Source of the DNA: CAIVAT01 sp037128705
GTDB taxonomy: Bacteria > Bacteroidota > Bacteroidia > Bacteroidales > FEN-979
Length of the DNA stretch: 64,000 nucleotides
Reading direction: 5' to 3'
Assembly: GCA_037128705.1 (NCBI GenBank)
Contig: JBAXVX010000006.1
Location: forward strand, 57,194 to 121,193
A program made the translations under genes and the position numbers. The notes under the pieces are model-generated. The model was not told the DNA's origin. It saw only the letters and a program-made list of their open reading frames with translations, and made no database searches. Below, piece by piece: positions 44,401-51,730 of this stretch. Within the stretch, counting starts at the first letter, position 1; every line of letters begins with the position of its first letter.

Positions 44401-45370
44401 CGAACAGTTTGTTTTGCCTGGAAAGGGAAAAGAGGCTGCCGCTGCCATGGCTGATAAAAAACTGCTGAAGGTTCTGGAAAACAGCGATTCCGTCTTTGTC
44501 ACCGGGGATCATTTTTCCATTGGATTCGATAAAAGATCGGGGACACTGACCTCCTACAAATTTCATGATACCGAACTGCTGGTGCGCGGGCCGTTCCCAA
44601 ATTTCCTCCGGGCTCCTACGGATAACGATATCGGGAACGGGATGCCGAAGCGCTGCAAAGCATGGTTCGACGCCTCTGAAAAACGCAGGGTAACCAAGGT
44701 CGAAGTATCTGAGCCTTCGGACAAAGAGGTGGATATCCTGGTACATTTCGCACTGGCCGATGATATTGCAACTGAGATGATTGCCTATACATTTTTCAGC
44801 AATGGAAAAACCCACGTGACGGCAACCATGAAATTGATGAAGGACCAACTGCCTGAGTTGCCCCGTTTTGGTCTTAACATGCGACTGAACCCCGGTTTTG
44901 GTCAAGTAGAATATTTTGGGCGCGGCCCGTGGGAGAATTATTGGGACCGGAATACCGCCTCATTTATTGGTTTGTATCAAAGTACCATTGATGAACAATA
45001 TACGCCTTATGTGCGGCCACAGGAAAATGGTTATAAAACCGATGTCCGCTGGGTAACCCTATCGGGGATCAAGGACATTTCACTGAAGTTTTCAGGTGAA
45101 CCTTTGATCTGCTTCAGTTCACTCCCGTTTACGTATGATGACATGAAGGGATTCAGGCAGGGCGGCAAGCACCTGAATGATTTGGAAAAGGAGGCGTTTA
45201 CAGATTTGAATATTGATTTCAGGCAGATGGGAGTGGGTGGTGATGACAGCTGGGGAGCCAGAACCCATGCGGAATATACCCTGCCGGCGAAGGAATACAC
45301 CTATTCCTTTATCATGGAACCTTTTAACAAGGGTGATACATCAACCAAAAACGTGAAGGGAAAAAAATAA
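41447..45370 (+). CDS. CutC domain fused in frame to GH2 beta-galactosidase
   Basis: One 1307-residue open frame with two normally separate proteins. Residues 1-239 are a full CutC-family TIM barrel (IEACVNSAISAIEAQKGGA, ADRVELCENL, RPRGGDFLYSDDE, VTCHRAFDM, MPGSGV). Residues 240-262 (LKGLFSILFLLASLLIPTSGYSQ read from DNA) look like an intact signal peptide. The rest is an exported GH2 beta-galactosidase with acid/base Glu735 in WSLGNEAGNG and nucleophile Glu798 in MCEYAHAMGNS, plus a C-terminal LacZ domain (GRGPWENYWDRN). A cytoplasmic barrel before an export signal makes little sense as one protein. The junction (42149-42167) fits a one-base indel joining two coupled genes. Domain calls are firm, the fusion is doubtful. 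Confidence 0.85.
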   Translation: MIIEACVNSAISAIEAQKGGADRVELCENLHDGGTTPSAGSIQFARKNLQIGLFVMIRPRGGDFLYSDDEFEIMKEDIRMAKNLGADGVVFGILLPDGTIDLKRMEELVTLSRPMRVTCHRAFDMTADPYKSMEELISLGIDRILTSGKQATAFEGAGLIKELISRAKDRIIIMPGSGVKEHNVVELIRETGATEVHLHLEKQEPSRMTFEEPSVFMGKKDQSEYEHTLTDSARFRKIRLKGLFSILFLLASLLIPTSGYSQANQPPDWENPQLTGINNEPAHATFLPYDNEEQALRNDWSASPWSLLLNGTWKFNWSENPDKRPVNFYEDTYDVSGWKDIRVPSTIEIQGYGYPIYVNQPYEFKHLMKPDPPRVPHDYNPVGSYSREFEIPDSWSDREVFLRFGAVKSFCYVYLNGQRIGMGKDAKTPIEFNITKYLRPGKNRLGVEVFRWSDGSYLECQDMWRMSGINRDVYVYSTPKIRIRDFFAVGDLFSNYNHGIVKVTTIIQNLKEFPRGKSGGSAPGQSKWSLEIALFESVNSKMAEFRESVSFPIDDHPEDTLLFEKFIPYPKKWSAELPNLYHLVLTLKDGQGRIIESTGCRIGFRSSEIKNGQFLVNGKPILVKGVNRHEHDPLTGHVISHEMMLKDVKLMKEANINTVRTCHYPDDPYWYELCDEYGLYVIDEANIESHGMGYDPDRTLGNNPAWMKAHLDRTERMVERDKNHPCVIIWSLGNEAGNGCNFEATYDWIKHRDQSRPVWYERAEQGANTDIFCPMYWTPSDLKWYGYSRQLRPLIMCEYAHAMGNSTGNFQDYWDVIEKYPQLQGGCIWDWVDQGLYAKDEKGREYWTYGGDYGPKDVPSDGNFLCNGLVFPDRKPHPGYWEVKKAYQNVKFKLKNPSGSSFEVFNKYDFYDLGNTVISWELSANGTIVQTGKAAPFKLLPNESREIAVPLPELNPALPTEYFLNVYLKTTSPRGLLPAGHILASEQFVLPGKGKEAAAAMADKKLLKVLENSDSVFVTGDHFSIGFDKRSGTLTSYKFHDTELLVRGPFPNFLRAPTDNDIGNGMPKRCKAWFDASEKRRVTKVEVSEPSDKEVDILVHFALADDIATEMIAYTFFSNGKTHVTATMKLMKDQLPELPRFGLNMRLNPGFGQVEYFGRGPWENYWDRNTASFIGLYQSTIDEQYTPYVRPQENGYKTDVRWVTLSGIKDISLKFSGEPLICFSSLPFTYDDMKGFRQGGKHLNDLEKEAFTDLNIDFRQMGVGGDDSWGARTHAEYTLPAKEYTYSFIMEPFNKGDTSTKNVKGKK
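42149..42167 (+). other. Junction of CutC and GH2 parts, possible frameshift site
   Basis: An AAAA run at 42155-42158 is followed by a TTG at 42164. Removing one A would end CutC at TGA 42165-42167 and leave TTG 42164-42166 as start of the GH2 signal peptide, a TTGA overlap like the TGATG overlaps elsewhere in this window. Confidence 0.45.
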
Positions 45371-45425
45371 AATAACGTGAATGATTCGGCGCATCTTGTG
45401 AAAATGAGCTGTGCGGTCAGCATTC

Positions 45426-46724
45426 TCAGGCAGTTTTGTTTTTTGGAACCAGGAAATGGTTGTAAAGGAGCAATCCGATGATGGTGAAAACCCCGATCAT
45501 GCTGAAGGTGATCCACAGGAGGTGGGGCTGATTCATCTTTTCGACAAATTTCACGTACAGGGCTGCACCCAGCACACCCCCTACCCCGCTTCCGATCACG
45601 CCATACATGAACGACCAGCCCTGGTAAAGGGCCTTCTTATCCTCCGGGGCGATTAACCCGACATAGGCGATAAATTTCGGGTGTGCAATCATCTCGCCAA
45701 GCGTGAAAATAAACATGGAAGCCAGGAAGATCCATCCGTTTGGAGAGATGGCCAGCATTCCCATTCCTATGGAGCCCAGTGAAATTCCAAAAATCATGGT
45801 GGGCAGCGCCCTGGTTTTGCGAACCAAACTCGAGACCAGCAGTTGCAGCAAAATGATCGCCCCGGCGTTCATGACGGTAACATGCTCCGCATCGAATTTC
45901 CAGGAGGGATTTCTCAGGAATAACGAAAGAATATGGTTGATCAGATCGTTGAAGCCCGTCATATCGACCTTCTCCTTCAGATACCACAACACCGAATCAT
46001 ATACCTGGAAATACATGATCCAAAACCCGGAATAGATCACGATCATCAGGATAAAACGGAAGTCGCGCAATACGGTGAGCATCTCCGTGAAGACCTGTCC
46101 CAGGGGTTTTGCAGCGCGCGACCCGGTAGGTTCCTTGTAGACGAAATGGTTCAGCAGAAGCAGCCAGCCGGTCCCGACGGCCGCCATAAAAAAAATATAA
46201 TTGTAGGAGATGGATTTCAGGTATGGCACAAGGATCAATGGGAACAAAAACGCTCCCAGGTTGATCGACCAGTAATATATCCCGAATCCCAGCGAAGAAT
46301 TTGATTCATCGGTAACCCGTGCAATGGTGCCCGAAATCATCGGTTTAAAAAACCCGGCGCCCAGCGCTACCAGGATCAGGCTGCTGAATACGGTGACATA
46401 GGTGTTTGAAAATCCTGCAAACAGATATCCCAGGCTCATGGTAAAGAAGGCAAAGTAGAGCACTTTGCGGTATCCGAAGCGGTCGCCGATGGCCCCGGAT
46501 AGAATGGGAAGGAAATAGAGCAACGGCGTAATGGTACTTTTGATCACGCCCACGCTCTCCTTCGAAAACCCTTGACCTCCCTCACTTTTGGACAATACCA
46601 GGTAAACCGACAGCACCGACATCACTCCATAATAGGAACCCCGCTCAAAAAACTCCATTGAAATGGCGGTCCAGAAATTTTTGGGAAAGGATGAAATGCT
46701 GTTTGTCCCGGCAGATTTTGACAT
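45426..46724 (-). CDS. MFS transporter, POT/peptide-transporter-like
   Basis: A 432-residue protein with about twelve helices. MEFFERGSYYGVMSVL resembles the POT/PTR signature at helix 1 (FERFSYYG), and SGAIGDRFGYRKVL is the MFS loop 2-3 motif. YYWSINLGAFLFP also resembles the POT helix 5 motif. Substrate is unknown. Its place between a beta-galactosidase and a NahK-like kinase suggests uptake of a sugar or glycopeptide, but that is inference. Convergent with the CutC/GH2 gene and divergent from nahK across 120 bases. Confidence 0.8.
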   Translation of the reverse strand: MSKSAGTNSISSFPKNFWTAISMEFFERGSYYGVMSVLSVYLVLSKSEGGQGFSKESVGVIKSTITPLLYFLPILSGAIGDRFGYRKVLYFAFFTMSLGYLFAGFSNTYVTVFSSLILVALGAGFFKPMISGTIARVTDESNSSLGFGIYYWSINLGAFLFPLILVPYLKSISYNYIFFMAAVGTGWLLLLNHFVYKEPTGSRAAKPLGQVFTEMLTVLRDFRFILMIVIYSGFWIMYFQVYDSVLWYLKEKVDMTGFNDLINHILSLFLRNPSWKFDAEHVTVMNAGAIILLQLLVSSLVRKTRALPTMIFGISLGSIGMGMLAISPNGWIFLASMFIFTLGEMIAHPKFIAYVGLIAPEDKKALYQGWSFMYGVIGSGVGGVLGAALYVKFVEKMNQPHLLWITFSMIGVFTIIGLLLYNHFLVPKNKTA

Positions 46725-46772
46725 ATGAGAGATTCAAAAGATTCGCCGCGAAAATACCGAAAAAATTCTTTG

Positions 46773-46780
46773 TATTTTTG
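46773..46780 (+). promoter_or_regulatory. -7 box for nahK-like gene
   Basis: TATTTTTG matches TAnnTTTG, 64 bases before the start at 46845, in the divergent gap between the transporter and the kinase. Confidence 0.42.
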
Positions 46781-46844
46781 ACCGGGGGAAAGAACCTGGA
46801 TTTCAACCTCTGCCGGTTTTCCGGAATGGTTAAAGAAGGCATGA

Positions 46845-47942
46845 ATGAACGACCTGATCGATATCGTAAATCTATTTGAAACCGACGGGATGGTTACCTC
46901 GGTCGAACCTTTCGGCTCAGGCCACATCAATGATTCCTACCTGGTAACGACCTCTCCCGAGCCGGCAACCAACTATGTACTTCAGCGGATCAATCACCAC
47001 ATTTTCACAAATGTCCCTGAACTGACCAGCAACATCCTCCGGATCACGCGGCATTTAAAGGAAGCCCTGCTCACCGGGAGTTCAGCATATCGGTATTTCC
47101 AGGTAATCCAGCTCACGCCGGCCCTCAACGGGAACTATTTCATCCGCGACCGGGAGGGAAACTACTGGCGCCTGTATAACCATGTGAGAGGCAGCAGGAG
47201 TTTCGACCTTGTTCAGAAACCTGAACAGGCGTATGAGGCAGGCAAAGCCTTTGGGATTTTCCAGTACCTGGCCAATGAATTTGATGCCAAAGCCTTGTAT
47301 GAAGTGCTGCCAAATTTTCACAATGTAGCCTCGCGGCTGGCGACATTCAGGGAAACTGTAATGCTTGATCCAGCAGGACGGGTGAGCGAAGTTAAAGATG
47401 AGATCGCCTTCATTGAGGCCCGGTCGGCGGAGATGCACACCATCCTGAAGCTGGGTCAAAGCGGCCAGATTCCATTGCGTGTCACCCACAACGATACAAA
47501 GTTCAACAATGTTTTGTTTGACGAGGACAACAAGGCCATCTCTGTCGTTGATCTCGACACGGTCATGCCGGGCTACATTTTATTTGATTTCGGAGATGCA
47601 ATCCGCACGGGGGCCAGCACGGGTGCGGAAGACGAAAAGGATCTTTCGAAAGTGAACATTGACCTGGACCTGTTTGAAGCTTATTCGACCGGGTATCTTG
47701 AAATCGCCCGGCATTTCCTGAATGCCGTTGAAACCGACCATCTTGCATTTTCAGCCAAATTCATGACCTACCTTATCGGACTTCGATTTCTAACCGACCA
47801 TATCGACGGGGACCGGTATTTCAAAACAGGATTCCCTGGCCATAACCTGCAACGGGCCAGGGCGCAATTCAGGCTGCTGGAGTGTATGGAACAAAATTTC
47901 CCGTCCATGCGCGAAATTATTACCACAGCAATGAAAGGATGA
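46845..47942 (+). CDS. nahK: N-acetylhexosamine 1-kinase-like (NahK family)
   Basis: Aminoglycoside-phosphotransferase-fold kinase of 365 residues. From memory it closely follows bifidobacterial NahK, which phosphorylates GlcNAc and GalNAc at C1: PFGSGHINDSYLV (nucleotide loop), RVTHNDTKFNNVLFDE (catalytic loop with Asp), VVDLDTVMPG, FDFGDAIRTGASTGAEDEKD, and the C-terminal GLRFLTDHIDGDRYF. It is followed after 55 bases by the GH20 hexosaminidase, which would release its substrate. An ATG four bases upstream is out of frame, and 46845 is the in-frame start. Confidence 0.88.
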   Translation: MNDLIDIVNLFETDGMVTSVEPFGSGHINDSYLVTTSPEPATNYVLQRINHHIFTNVPELTSNILRITRHLKEALLTGSSAYRYFQVIQLTPALNGNYFIRDREGNYWRLYNHVRGSRSFDLVQKPEQAYEAGKAFGIFQYLANEFDAKALYEVLPNFHNVASRLATFRETVMLDPAGRVSEVKDEIAFIEARSAEMHTILKLGQSGQIPLRVTHNDTKFNNVLFDEDNKAISVVDLDTVMPGYILFDFGDAIRTGASTGAEDEKDLSKVNIDLDLFEAYSTGYLEIARHFLNAVETDHLAFSAKFMTYLIGLRFLTDHIDGDRYFKTGFPGHNLQRARAQFRLLECMEQNFPSMREIITTAMKG

Positions 47943-47997
47943 AAAATCGTTTTTTATTCCTTATTTTGCATACCCAATAACCCTGAAAATCTGACTC

Positions 47998-50367
47998 ATG
48001 ATGCATAAAGTATTCTTCTCCCTGATTTTGCTGATCGTATGCTCGTTCACTGCCGGAGCAGCTGAGCATTCAACCATCACCAACCCATCCATCGTGCCAA
48101 TACCTGCCCAGATGAAGCTCAAACCCGGCAAGTTTACGATTGATAAACAAACAAAGCTATTCATCTCCTCCGGGGATACGAACCTGATTCGGGTTGCACA
48201 TTTTTTTGCCGACCAGCTGCACCTGGCTGGCGGACCGGATTTTAAGGTGGAAGAGGTTACAAAAGGCGATAAAATTTCAAACGCCATTCTTCTCACGATG
48301 ACCCAGGAAGAATCAAAATTGCATTCCGAGGGGTATGAACTGGTGATTTCACCAAAAAAAGCAGATATCAGGGCCTCATCTGGCGCCGGTTTGTTTTACG
48401 GCATCCAGTCATTGCTGCAGCTCATGCCTGCAGAGGTTTGCCAGCCGAATCATGTTGTTTCGGATCGATCATGGGATGTGCCCTGTGTTGAGATCAAAGA
48501 TTATCCAAGGTATTCCTACCGCGGAATGCACCTTGATGTGTCGCGTCATTTTTTTCCGAAAGAATTCATCAAGCGTTATATCGACCTCATCTCCATGTAC
48601 AAGATGAATACGTTCCACTGGCATCTTACCGATGACAACGGCTGGCGGGTCGAAATCAAGAAGTACCCGAAGCTGATGGAGATTTCAGCCTGGAGGGTTG
48701 ATCATGAAGACATGCCCTGGGATGGGCGTCCGGAGCAAAAACCCGGCGAAAGGGCCACCTATGGCGGCTATTATACCCAGGATGAAATCCGCGAAATTGT
48801 ACGGTATGCCTCCGACCGCTATGTCACCATTATCCCGGAAATTGAGATGCCGGGGCATAATAAAGAGGTTCTTGCCGCTTACCCGCAATTTTCCTGTACC
48901 GGAGGGCCTTTCACTGTTCCAACCGGTGGTTATTGGCCGAATATCGATATTCTGTGTGCCGGCAATGATTCAGTGTTTACATTCCTGCAAGATGTATTAG
49001 AGGAGGTTATGGCCCTCTTCCCTTCAAAGTACATTCATGTCGGAGGGGATGAGGCAGATAAGACCAACTGGAAAACATGTCCGAAGTGCCAGGAACGCAT
49101 TAAGACCGAAGGATTAAAGGATGAAAAAGAGCTGCAAAGCTATTTTATCAAGCGGATGGAGAAATTCATTGTCTCTAAAAATCGCAAGTTGATTGGTTGG
49201 GATGAGATTCTTGAAGGTGGTCTGGCGCCTGAAGCGACCGTCATGTCGTGGCGGGGTGTGGAAGGCGGGATCGCTGCAGCAAAGCAGGGACACGACGCCA
49301 TCATGACACCCGGTTCTCATTGCTATTTTGATTATTACCAGGCTGATCCTGCATCGGAGCCCAAGGCCATCGGGGGATTTACCTCCCTGAAAAAAGTCTA
49401 TTCCTATGAACCAACACCGGCTGAATTAACTGCAGCCGAGGCCAAACATATTCTCGGGGCGCAGGGCAATGTTTGGACTGAATTCATCCCCACCACATCG
49501 CATGTGGAATACATGGCTGTTTCGCGCATGATTGCCCTGTCGGAGGTGGTATGGTCGCCAAAAAGCACAAGAAACTGGCATGATTTTCAACGCCGGTTGC
49601 CCAATCAGTTCAAACGGCTTGATTACATGAAGGTCAATTACAGCAAAGGATCCTATAAAGTCGGTGTAAACACGATGCATGATAAAAAATCGGGAACGAT
49701 GAAGGTTGTGCTTCAATCGGAACAGTTTGAAGCTCCGATCCAATATACCCTCAACGGCGACGATGTAAAACCAACTTCTTTGGTCTATTCCGGACCGGTT
49801 GAAGTGAAGGCCAACGGGGTGATCAGGGCAGGAATTTTTGTTGATGGAAAACTGAAGGAAAACTCCCCTGCCATGCCACTCATTTTTCACCTGGCCATTG
49901 GCAAGCCGGTAAAGTACTTCTCTGACTATTCCTATCGCTATCCTGCTGCAGGCAAAGAGGCGCTCACCGACGGGCTCCGCGGGTCGGTCAATCACCGTGA
50001 CGGGCTCTGGCAGGGGTACATGGGAAATAACCTCGACCTGGTCATTGACCTTGGGAAGGAGATGCCGGTTAATACGGTTCAAATGAACTTTCTTCAGAAT
50101 CAGCGCAGCTGGATCTTCCTGCCGGTCGTTGTTGAATATTCCTTATCCTCGGATGGGAAAAAATATCACTCGTTCAACGAGGTTCCAAATAAAATTTCGC
50201 CCAAGGAGGAGAAAGCGATCATTCAACCTTTCAATTTCCAGTTCATGGAAAATACAAAGGCAAGATATATCAGGGTGAAGGCAAAAAACCTGGGTGTATG
50301 CCCCTCTTGGCATGAGGGTGCTGGTCAGGAATGCTGGATGTTTACGGATGAGGTTGTCGTTTTTTAA
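47998..50367 (+). CDS. Beta-N-acetylhexosaminidase, GH20
   Basis: Exported 789-residue enzyme removing terminal GlcNAc/GalNAc. A signal peptide (1-20, ending TAGAA) is followed by a GH20b alpha/beta domain (about 25-160). The catalytic barrel starts at YSYRGMHLDVSRHFF and has the Asp351-Glu352 pair in HVGGDEADK and substrate residues in GWDEILEGGL. A chitobiase-type beta domain (IQYTLNGDDVKPTSLVYSGP) and a C-terminal F5/8-type carbohydrate-binding domain (LRGSVNHRDGLWQGY, DLGKEMPVNTV) complete it. Works with the upstream NahK-like kinase. Its stop codon is in the left arm of the terminator shared with frr. Confidence 0.95.
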   Translation: MMHKVFFSLILLIVCSFTAGAAEHSTITNPSIVPIPAQMKLKPGKFTIDKQTKLFISSGDTNLIRVAHFFADQLHLAGGPDFKVEEVTKGDKISNAILLTMTQEESKLHSEGYELVISPKKADIRASSGAGLFYGIQSLLQLMPAEVCQPNHVVSDRSWDVPCVEIKDYPRYSYRGMHLDVSRHFFPKEFIKRYIDLISMYKMNTFHWHLTDDNGWRVEIKKYPKLMEISAWRVDHEDMPWDGRPEQKPGERATYGGYYTQDEIREIVRYASDRYVTIIPEIEMPGHNKEVLAAYPQFSCTGGPFTVPTGGYWPNIDILCAGNDSVFTFLQDVLEEVMALFPSKYIHVGGDEADKTNWKTCPKCQERIKTEGLKDEKELQSYFIKRMEKFIVSKNRKLIGWDEILEGGLAPEATVMSWRGVEGGIAAAKQGHDAIMTPGSHCYFDYYQADPASEPKAIGGFTSLKKVYSYEPTPAELTAAEAKHILGAQGNVWTEFIPTTSHVEYMAVSRMIALSEVVWSPKSTRNWHDFQRRLPNQFKRLDYMKVNYSKGSYKVGVNTMHDKKSGTMKVVLQSEQFEAPIQYTLNGDDVKPTSLVYSGPVEVKANGVIRAGIFVDGKLKENSPAMPLIFHLAIGKPVKYFSDYSYRYPAAGKEALTDGLRGSVNHRDGLWQGYMGNNLDLVIDLGKEMPVNTVQMNFLQNQRSWIFLPVVVEYSLSSDGKKYHSFNEVPNKISPKEEKAIIQPFNFQFMENTKARYIRVKAKNLGVCPSWHEGAGQECWMFTDEVVVF

Positions 50368-50398
50368 CCTCTGATCCTTGCCTGCCAGGCAGGTTAAA
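50363..50398. terminator. Bidirectional hairpin between GH20 and frr
   Basis: TTTAACCT at 50363-50370 and AGGTTAAA at 50391-50398 are perfect inverted repeats, with a second palindrome CCTGCCAGGCAGG at 50381-50393 inside. The stop codons of both convergent genes (50365-50367 plus, 50394-50396 minus) lie in the two arms. Confidence 0.6.
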
Positions 50399-50957
50399 CA
50401 GTCATAATATCCTTCTCTTTTACTTCAAGGATTTTATCCACCTTGGAGATGTATTCATCCGTAAGTTTTTGAATATCAGCTTCAAGTTTGTCAATTTCAT
50501 CCTCAGGAAGTCCGTCCTTTTTCAATTTCTTGGCTGTTTCATTGGCAATCCGCCGGATATTGCGGATACTGATCTTTCCGTTTTCAGCTTCGTTTCTGGC
50601 CTTCTTAACCAGGTCACGACGGCGTTCCTCGGTTAAGGGCGGAACCGTTATCCTCAGGATCTCTCCCTCATTTTTAGGATTAAACCCCAGGTTGGCGGCC
50701 TGAATGGCCTTATCAATCAAACCGAGAACGCTTTTATCCCATGGCTGGACGATGATCTGCCTTGCGTCAGGGGTGCTGATGTTGGCTGTCTGGTCGATGG
50801 GTGTCATTACACCATAGTAATCGATCCTTACACCATCAAGCATCTGGGCGCTGGCCTTCCCGGCCCGGAGTTTTTGCAACTCTTTCTCAAGATGCAGGAG
50901 TGCCAGATACATACCCTCATTGGCTTCATCCAGGGTAAATTCTATCTCTTCATTCAT
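50394..50957 (-). CDS. frr: Ribosome recycling factor
   Basis: Releases ribosomes from mRNA after termination, together with EF-G. The 187 residues match RRF: LEKELQKLRAGKASAQMLDGVRIDYYGVMTPIDQTANI, then ITVPPLTEERRRDLVKKARNEAENGKISIRNIRR and KLTDEYISKVD (all shown as continuous family segments). Last gene of the pyrH-frr pair, the usual bacterial order, with a 54-base gap. Confidence 0.97.
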   Translation of the reverse strand: MNEEIEFTLDEANEGMYLALLHLEKELQKLRAGKASAQMLDGVRIDYYGVMTPIDQTANISTPDARQIIVQPWDKSVLGLIDKAIQAANLGFNPKNEGEILRITVPPLTEERRRDLVKKARNEAENGKISIRNIRRIANETAKKLKKDGLPEDEIDKLEADIQKLTDEYISKVDKILEVKEKDIMTV

Positions 50958-51011
50958 ACAGCGTATTATTTTTCAGTTTATCAGTATTGTCTGCATTGTG
51001 TCATCGGGAGT

Positions 51012-51719
51012 TTAACTCACAGTGGTTCCAATGGCCTCGCCCTTTATGAGTTTAAGCAAATTACCCGGCTGATTCATGTTGAAAACCACGATAGGCATTT
51101 TATTTTCGCGGCAAAGCGTAAAAGCCGTCAGATCCATGATCTTTAACCCCTTTTCATAAGCTTCTTCATAGGACAGCGTGTCATATTTCACGGCAGCCGG
51201 GTCTTTTTCCGGATCAGCGGTATAAACACCATCCACCCGGGTACCCTTCAGGATGGCGTCGGCTTTGATCTCAACAGCACGCAACGCAGAGGCGCTGTCG
51301 GTGGTGAAGTAAGGATTGCCGGTCCCTGCGGCAATGATCACTACCTGCCCCTTTTCAAGGTGGCTGATGGCCTTACGCCGGCTCATGGCTTCACACACCG
51401 GTTCGATGGCTAATCCTGAAAGGAGTTTGGATTGCACCCCCAGTTTTTCGAGGGCAGCCTGGATCGCCATGCTGTTTATGACCGTGGCCAGCATGCCCAT
51501 ATAATCACCCTGAACGCGATCCATTCCGTCGGTGGTTCCTGCCAATCCCCTGAAGATATTCCCTCCCCCGATCACGATGGCAACCTGAACTCCTTCGGCA
51601 ACAACCGTCCTGATCTCGGCGGCATAATCGGCCAGGCGAACAGGATCAATGCCGTAACCCTGGTTCCCTTCCAATGCTTCACCTGAAAGCTTTAACAGAA
51701 TTCTTTTGAATTTTTTCAT
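51012..51719 (-). CDS. pyrH: UMP kinase
   Basis: Phosphorylates UMP to UDP. The 235 residues have the amino-acid-kinase fold with RILLKLSGEALEGNQGYGID, VIGGGNIFRG, DYMGMLATVINSMA and FTTDSASALRAVEIKADAILKGTRVDGVYTADPE-type motifs (conserved stretch given by key parts). Eleven bases after the secA stop and upstream of frr. Confidence 0.97.
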   Translation of the reverse strand: MKKFKRILLKLSGEALEGNQGYGIDPVRLADYAAEIRTVVAEGVQVAIVIGGGNIFRGLAGTTDGMDRVQGDYMGMLATVINSMAIQAALEKLGVQSKLLSGLAIEPVCEAMSRRKAISHLEKGQVVIIAAGTGNPYFTTDSASALRAVEIKADAILKGTRVDGVYTADPEKDPAAVKYDTLSYEEAYEKGLKIMDLTAFTLCRENKMPIVVFNMNQPGNLLKLIKGEAIGTTVS

Positions 51720-51730
51720 ACTGTTATATT

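Noticed and set aside
45382..45424. Imperfect inverted repeat GAATG...CATTC with GCGCA/TGTGC between the GH2 and MFS genes
   Set aside because: Could be a bidirectional terminator, but stems are short and interrupted, so not listed as a feature.
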